Origin: an uncultured Caryophanales bacterium
GTDB lineage: Bacteria; Bacillota_I; Bacilli_A; RF39; UBA660
Assembly (NCBI GenBank): GCA_947168625.1
Contig: CAMVMQ010000030.1
Location: 1-9,569 of the forward strand
Length of the DNA: 9,569 nucleotides
Direction: 5' to 3'
Below the pieces are notes generated by a model. That model was not told where the DNA came from. It ran no database searches and saw nothing but the letters and a program-made list of their open reading frames with translations. Made by a program: the position numbers and the translations under genes. Below are positions 7,154-9,569 of this stretch, piece by piece; the stretch's first letter is position 1, and each line of letters opens with the position of its first letter.

Positions 7154-8341
7154 TTATCTTGAAAAATACCCACCGCCACTATATACAAGAGCAGGAAAAT
7201 TATATATGTTTCGCGGATTAAGCGAATGAGCATTAAATGAATATGCATTATGACCATAGGCAATTCCAAAATGTAAATGAACTCCTCCAGTACATCCATC
7301 ATAGGAAGCAGTAGATCCTCCTCCTACTTCACCAATCTTTGTACCAGGATTAACTACTTGATCAGGGCTTACACTAATACGAAGCAAATGCATATAAACT
7401 GTTGTAAAAGCCGTTCCATTAACATTATGATAAACAAAGACCATATTACCACCACAACTAGAATAATTAACAACCCTAGCTACAACTCCTTCTGCAGCGG
7501 CATAAACAGTAGTTCCTTCACTTACACAATCTAAGTCAATTCCATGATGTCCACTTACCGAACCACTCCAGTCAGTACGGACACCATATCCAACATATTC
7601 ACTAGTTACACAACCTCTAGCTAAAGGGTAGCTCCATCCTTTAGCAGTATTCAAAACATAATTTGTCTTCTTAATACCACATGATGTAATATCTTCATTA
7701 TCCTTACATCCTTTATCAACATATCTCTTAATCTGAGCTTTCATATCCTTAATATCTTCTTCAATTGTTGTTCCCTCTTCCATATATGTCGATAAATTAC
7801 TTCTTAAAACAACCATCTTTGAGCTTAACTCATTACTCTTAGTTTCAAGAGTGGCTTTTTTATTCACTAAGTTCTTTTTCTTCTCCTCAAGTGAAGCAAT
7901 TAGCTCTTTTAATTCATTCATTAAATTATTATTATACTCAGTAAGCTGAGAAACTACTGAATAACGATAAATGAAATCTGTATAAGACTCCGCTTCAAAC
8001 AAATATTCTAAGTACACATTCTCCCCTTGGGATACTTGAAGAAACTTAAGAAGTTCATCTGTTTCCTTCTTCTTGTTTTCAATGGTATTCTCATTTTCCT
8101 TAATCTCGTCTTCAGCATTCTTAATATCATTTTTAGTACTATTAATACTTGAGGTAATAGTATTTATTTCACTAGTTAGATTATTAATCTCATCATTAGT
8201 GAGTTTTTTATTGTTATTTGCAGTATTATATTTTTCTTCTAAAGAGTTTAGTTCTTTCTTTAAGTCACCTAGTGTTTTTGCTTTAACACTAAATGGCAAA
8301 CATAGTAAAATACCCATTAATATAAGTACTATTTTTTTCAT
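7154..8341 (-). CDS. Secreted PcsB-like coiled-coil M23 peptidoglycan endopeptidase
   Basis: This is an exported cell-wall hydrolase that should cleave peptide cross-links in peptidoglycan. Counting from the chosen ATG (395 residues), 1-21 is a signal peptide (MKK, hydrophobic core, VKA before the likely cut). About 22-210 is Glu/Lys/Asn-rich coiled coil. Inside it, the segment around 100-140 (LQVSQGENVYLEYLFEAESY, then DFIYRYSVV) resembles the PcsB-type regulatory coiled coil. The M23/LytM domain (about 235-375) has all catalytic elements: HHGID (H265, D269), YMH (H318) and HLH (H355, H357). The upstream in-frame GTG at 8348-8350 overlaps the ribosome binding site AGGTGG (8347-8352), so the ATG at 8339-8341 is the real start. 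The mature protein has six cysteines, unusual for a Firmicute exoprotein. Coiled-coil M23 proteins of this type are often activated by FtsEX, but no ftsEX gene is seen here. Confidence 0.92.
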   Translation of the reverse strand: MKKIVLILMGILLCLPFSVKAKTLGDLKKELNSLEEKYNTANNNKKLTNDEINNLTSEINTITSSINSTKNDIKNAEDEIKENENTIENKKKETDELLKFLQVSQGENVYLEYLFEAESYTDFIYRYSVVSQLTEYNNNLMNELKELIASLEEKKKNLVNKKATLETKSNELSSKMVVLRSNLSTYMEEGTTIEEDIKDMKAQIKRYVDKGCKDNEDITSCGIKKTNYVLNTAKGWSYPLARGCVTSEYVGYGVRTDWSGSVSGHHGIDLDCVSEGTTVYAAAEGVVARVVNYSSCGGNMVFVYHNVNGTAFTTVYMHLLRISVSPDQVVNPGTKIGEVGGGSTASYDGCTGGVHLHFGIAYGHNAYSFNAHSLNPRNIYNFPALVYSGGGYFSR

Positions 8342-8358
8342 ACATACCACCTAGAACA

Positions 8359-8387
8359 ATTATATATTAAATCATATATTTAGTCAA
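8359..8387 (-). promoter_or_regulatory. Strong sigma-A-type promoter for the M23 gene
   Basis: On the minus strand, -35 TTGACT (8382-8387), a 17-bp spacer and -10 TATAAT (8359-8364) match consensus at 11 of 12 positions. Transcription would start near 8352, just before or within the AGGTGG ribosome binding site, so the leader is extremely short. The promoter lies directly after the terminator of the upstream operon. Confidence 0.8.
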
Positions 8388-8393
8388 TAAAAG

Positions 8394-8423
8394 AAAAAAG
8401 ATTGACGTACGAAAAATGTCAAT
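8394..8423 (-). terminator. Terminator of the unknown two-gene operon
   Basis: On the minus strand ATTGAC and GTCAAT (ends of 8401-8423) form a 6-bp stem around an 11-base loop, followed by C and six T (8394-8399), then CTTTT. It lies 11 bases after the stop codon of the 132-residue gene and immediately before the M23 promoter. The stem is short and the loop long, but position and T-tract support termination. Confidence 0.6.
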
Positions 8424-8434
8424 TACTTTTTTAA

Positions 8435-8833
8435 CTATTTATTATTTTTTTGTAATATTTTTTTTAAATTTTTTTCTTCTTTAACACTATTTTGGTAATA
8501 TTTTTGATAATCCCAAAGTATTTCACAATTTACAAAGTCAGTATCTGTCTTTTCATCTGACCAATAGTCAAGCGATAGTGACATATTATATTTTCTCAAG
8601 TAATCTCTTAAATGTTCAATATAGCCATGACTTATTAAATTATATATTATATTAAATTTTTTGGAATTTGAATAATATCCATCTGGTATACATCCACTTA
8701 TACTAATACTTACCAGTTCTCTTCCATTATCTCCTTTATAGATATTACAACATCTATTAAACTCTCTTATTACTAAGTCCAATATCTTTTTTTCTTCTCT
8801 TTTAATCTTCTCATCACTATAATAATTTTTCAT
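8435..8833 (-). CDS. Hypothetical soluble protein, 132 residues
   Basis: I do not recognise this protein. It has no signal peptide or membrane span. The N-terminal 25 residues are charged and helical (MKNYYSDEKIKREEKK). The middle (about 35-60) looks like beta structure with a Cys-Ile-Pro-Asp-Gly turn (48-52). Residues 60-85 look helical (NLISHGYIEHLRDYLRKY), and a Trp/Asp/Glu-rich part (90-112) precedes a Lys-rich tail. It has four cysteines, at 28, 29, 48 and 103. Its ATG overlaps the stop codon of the upstream gene (TAATG), and its site GGGAGG lies inside that gene. The pair is therefore translationally coupled and probably functions together, perhaps as a complex. A terminator follows at once. 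Coding is well supported by length and signals. Confidence 0.8.
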   Translation of the reverse strand: MKNYYSDEKIKREEKKILDLVIREFNRCCNIYKGDNGRELVSISISGCIPDGYYSNSKKFNIIYNLISHGYIEHLRDYLRKYNMSLSLDYWSDEKTDTDFVNCEILWDYQKYYQNSVKEEKNLKKILQKNNK

Positions 8834-9432
8834 TATTTACCTCCCTTTTTTACCTTTTTTAGAACATAAGCAGAATGTTTTAAATATAAATCTTTATACA
8901 ACGGTTCATTAAAGTTTTCTAATACACATTCCATTCCTTCTTCTTTCTTGACAATTAGGCCTTCCTTAGTATTATAAATAAAACTATCATATGAAATAAC
9001 TTCATTACCATATCCTTCTTCTAATGATGCAAATTCAATTAAGCAACCATCACATACTCGATATCTATCTTCAACAATTACACATTCTACCCATTTTTCT
9101 CTGGATTCTTTTTTTTCTCTTTCTATGAAATCTTTACCACGATAAGAAGAAACATAGTAATTAAGTGGAGTCATTAATAAATAGTAATGAGCATTTTTAT
9201 CTATGATATCTTCTGCTCTAGGAAAAACATAATCAGTTAACATAATTATTTTTAAACTAATATCCTCTTTGATATTATATATAGTATTTCCATCTTTCTT
9301 TATCCACCCATCAGGTAATTTTAATTCTTCTTTTTTTCTAAAACATACTGGCCATACATCGTTATAGAAATAAAAAATAATTTCTGGATTTAAATTACAG
9401 ATTTCAATAGCAAACTTTTTTTTATCAAACAT
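8833..9432 (-). CDS. Hypothetical soluble protein, 199 residues
   Basis: I do not recognise this protein. It has no signal peptide and no membrane span, and is rich in aromatic and charged residues. Visible features are an N-terminal EICNLNPEIIFYFYNDVWPVC segment split by Tyr/Trp, a PDGWIKKDGN turn (about 40-49), a hydrophobic strand YYLLMTPLNYYV (about 83-94), a basic helix (FIEREKKESREKW) and a Cys-rich patch in the centre (C117, then CDGC at 127-130). The C-terminus is Lys/Gly-rich (VKKVKKGGK-like). The CxxC could bind a metal but stands alone, so a zinc site is only a possibility. The start follows AAGGAGA with seven-base spacing, and a consensus promoter lies just upstream. It overlaps the following gene by one base (TAATG), so both are made from one message. 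Confidence 0.82.
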   Translation of the reverse strand: MFDKKKFAIEICNLNPEIIFYFYNDVWPVCFRKKEELKLPDGWIKKDGNTIYNIKEDISLKIIMLTDYVFPRAEDIIDKNAHYYLLMTPLNYYVSSYRGKDFIEREKKESREKWVECVIVEDRYRVCDGCLIEFASLEEGYGNEVISYDSFIYNTKEGLIVKKEEGMECVLENFNEPLYKDLYLKHSAYVLKKVKKGGK

Positions 9433-9458
9433 AATAATTTCTCCTTGTTTAGCTCTTT

Positions 9459-9486
9459 ATTATACTCAATATTATTTATATGTCAA
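9459..9486 (-). promoter_or_regulatory. Perfect-consensus promoter of the unknown two-gene operon
   Basis: On the minus strand, -35 TTGACA (9481-9486) and -10 TATAAT (9459-9464) both match consensus at all six positions, with a 16-bp spacer. Transcription would start near 9452, about 20 bases before the ATG. The site implies strong, largely constitutive transcription unless a repressor acts; I see no clear operator. Confidence 0.8.
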
Positions 9487-9569
9487 TATGCTCATATTTT
9501 TCCATCAATTTACCTATGATTAATTTATGATAATGTCTTAAGTGTTATCGCTTGAAAATGTCTCACCAG
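9480..9569. other. Gene-free right edge with short TGTC repeats
   Basis: No gene lies between 9433 and the window end. On the plus strand AATGTCT occurs at 9532-9538 and 9557-9563 (25-bp offset), each followed by a base and then A. A shorter ATGTC sits at 9480-9484, overlapping the -35 box. GATAA (9529-9533) and TTATC (9545-9549) flank a CTTAAG palindrome. Repeated short motifs of this kind occur at the ends of some insertion sequences (IS21-type, for example), but no transposase is visible here. Confidence 0.25.

Noticed and set aside
7116..7165. Possible -10 (TAAAAT) for the ATPase near the M23 stop codon
   Set aside because: No -35 element is found at a usable distance, so I did not list it as a promoter.
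8342..8350. GTG start giving the M23 protein three extra residues
   Set aside because: The GTG is part of the AGGTGG ribosome binding site, and the inner ATG gives a canonical signal peptide start.
5584..8354. Plus-strand open frames opposite the ATPase and M23 genes
   Set aside because: They are fully covered by well-supported minus-strand genes with intact motifs.
9498..9514. Tiny minus-strand frame upstream of the unknown operon (begins MEKYEHID)
   Set aside because: It is about nine codons, has no convincing ribosome binding site, and runs into the promoter of the operon.

Overview
The window is strongly AT-rich bacterial DNA. Every gene I can support lies on the minus strand, so the text below reads from the right edge (base 9569) to the left (base 1). 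An EzrA-type division regulator, an Obg GTPase, strong AGGAGG-type ribosome binding sites and consensus sigma-A-like promoters point to a low-GC member of the Firmicutes/Bacilli, perhaps one of the Mollicutes-related gut lineages. All 11 tryptophans in the complete large genes are TGG and no gene is interrupted by TGA, so the standard bacterial code applies. The genus cannot be told from the sequence.

Right part (8435-9569). A perfect-consensus promoter (9459-9486) drives two translationally coupled genes for soluble proteins of 199 and 132 residues that I do not recognise. They end at a hairpin terminator (8394-8423). The right edge carries short TGTC-type repeats that could belong to the end of a mobile element.

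Middle part (3419-8387). A strong promoter (8359-8387) drives a secreted PcsB-like coiled-coil/M23 cell-wall endopeptidase. A small hairpin with a T-run follows it. Next comes a CtpE/Exp7-like P-type cation ATPase, then a 42-residue single-span membrane protein overlapping the end of the ATPase gene, then the GTPase gene obg. The obg stop codon sits in the loop of its own terminator hairpin. The ATPase, small protein and obg are packed as one expression unit.

Left part (1-3351). ezrA has its own extended -10 promoter. It is followed by a gene for an N-terminally anchored protein with a long Asn/Met/Pro-rich disordered tail, also with its own promoter. After a terminator-like hairpin comes a second protein that is half asparagine and runs off the left edge; it contains an in-frame 30-bp tandem repeat. 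EzrA and the anchored Asn-rich protein share the same predicted topology (outside N-terminus, one span, cytoplasmic body). That makes the Asn-rich pair candidate accessory proteins of the division or envelope machinery, which is inference only.

The most interesting items are the two Asn-rich proteins beside ezrA, the hidden small membrane protein between the ATPase and obg, and the unrecognised two-gene operon at the right. I see no CRISPR array, RNA gene, riboswitch or complete insertion sequence. No gene-free stretch exceeds 137 bases.
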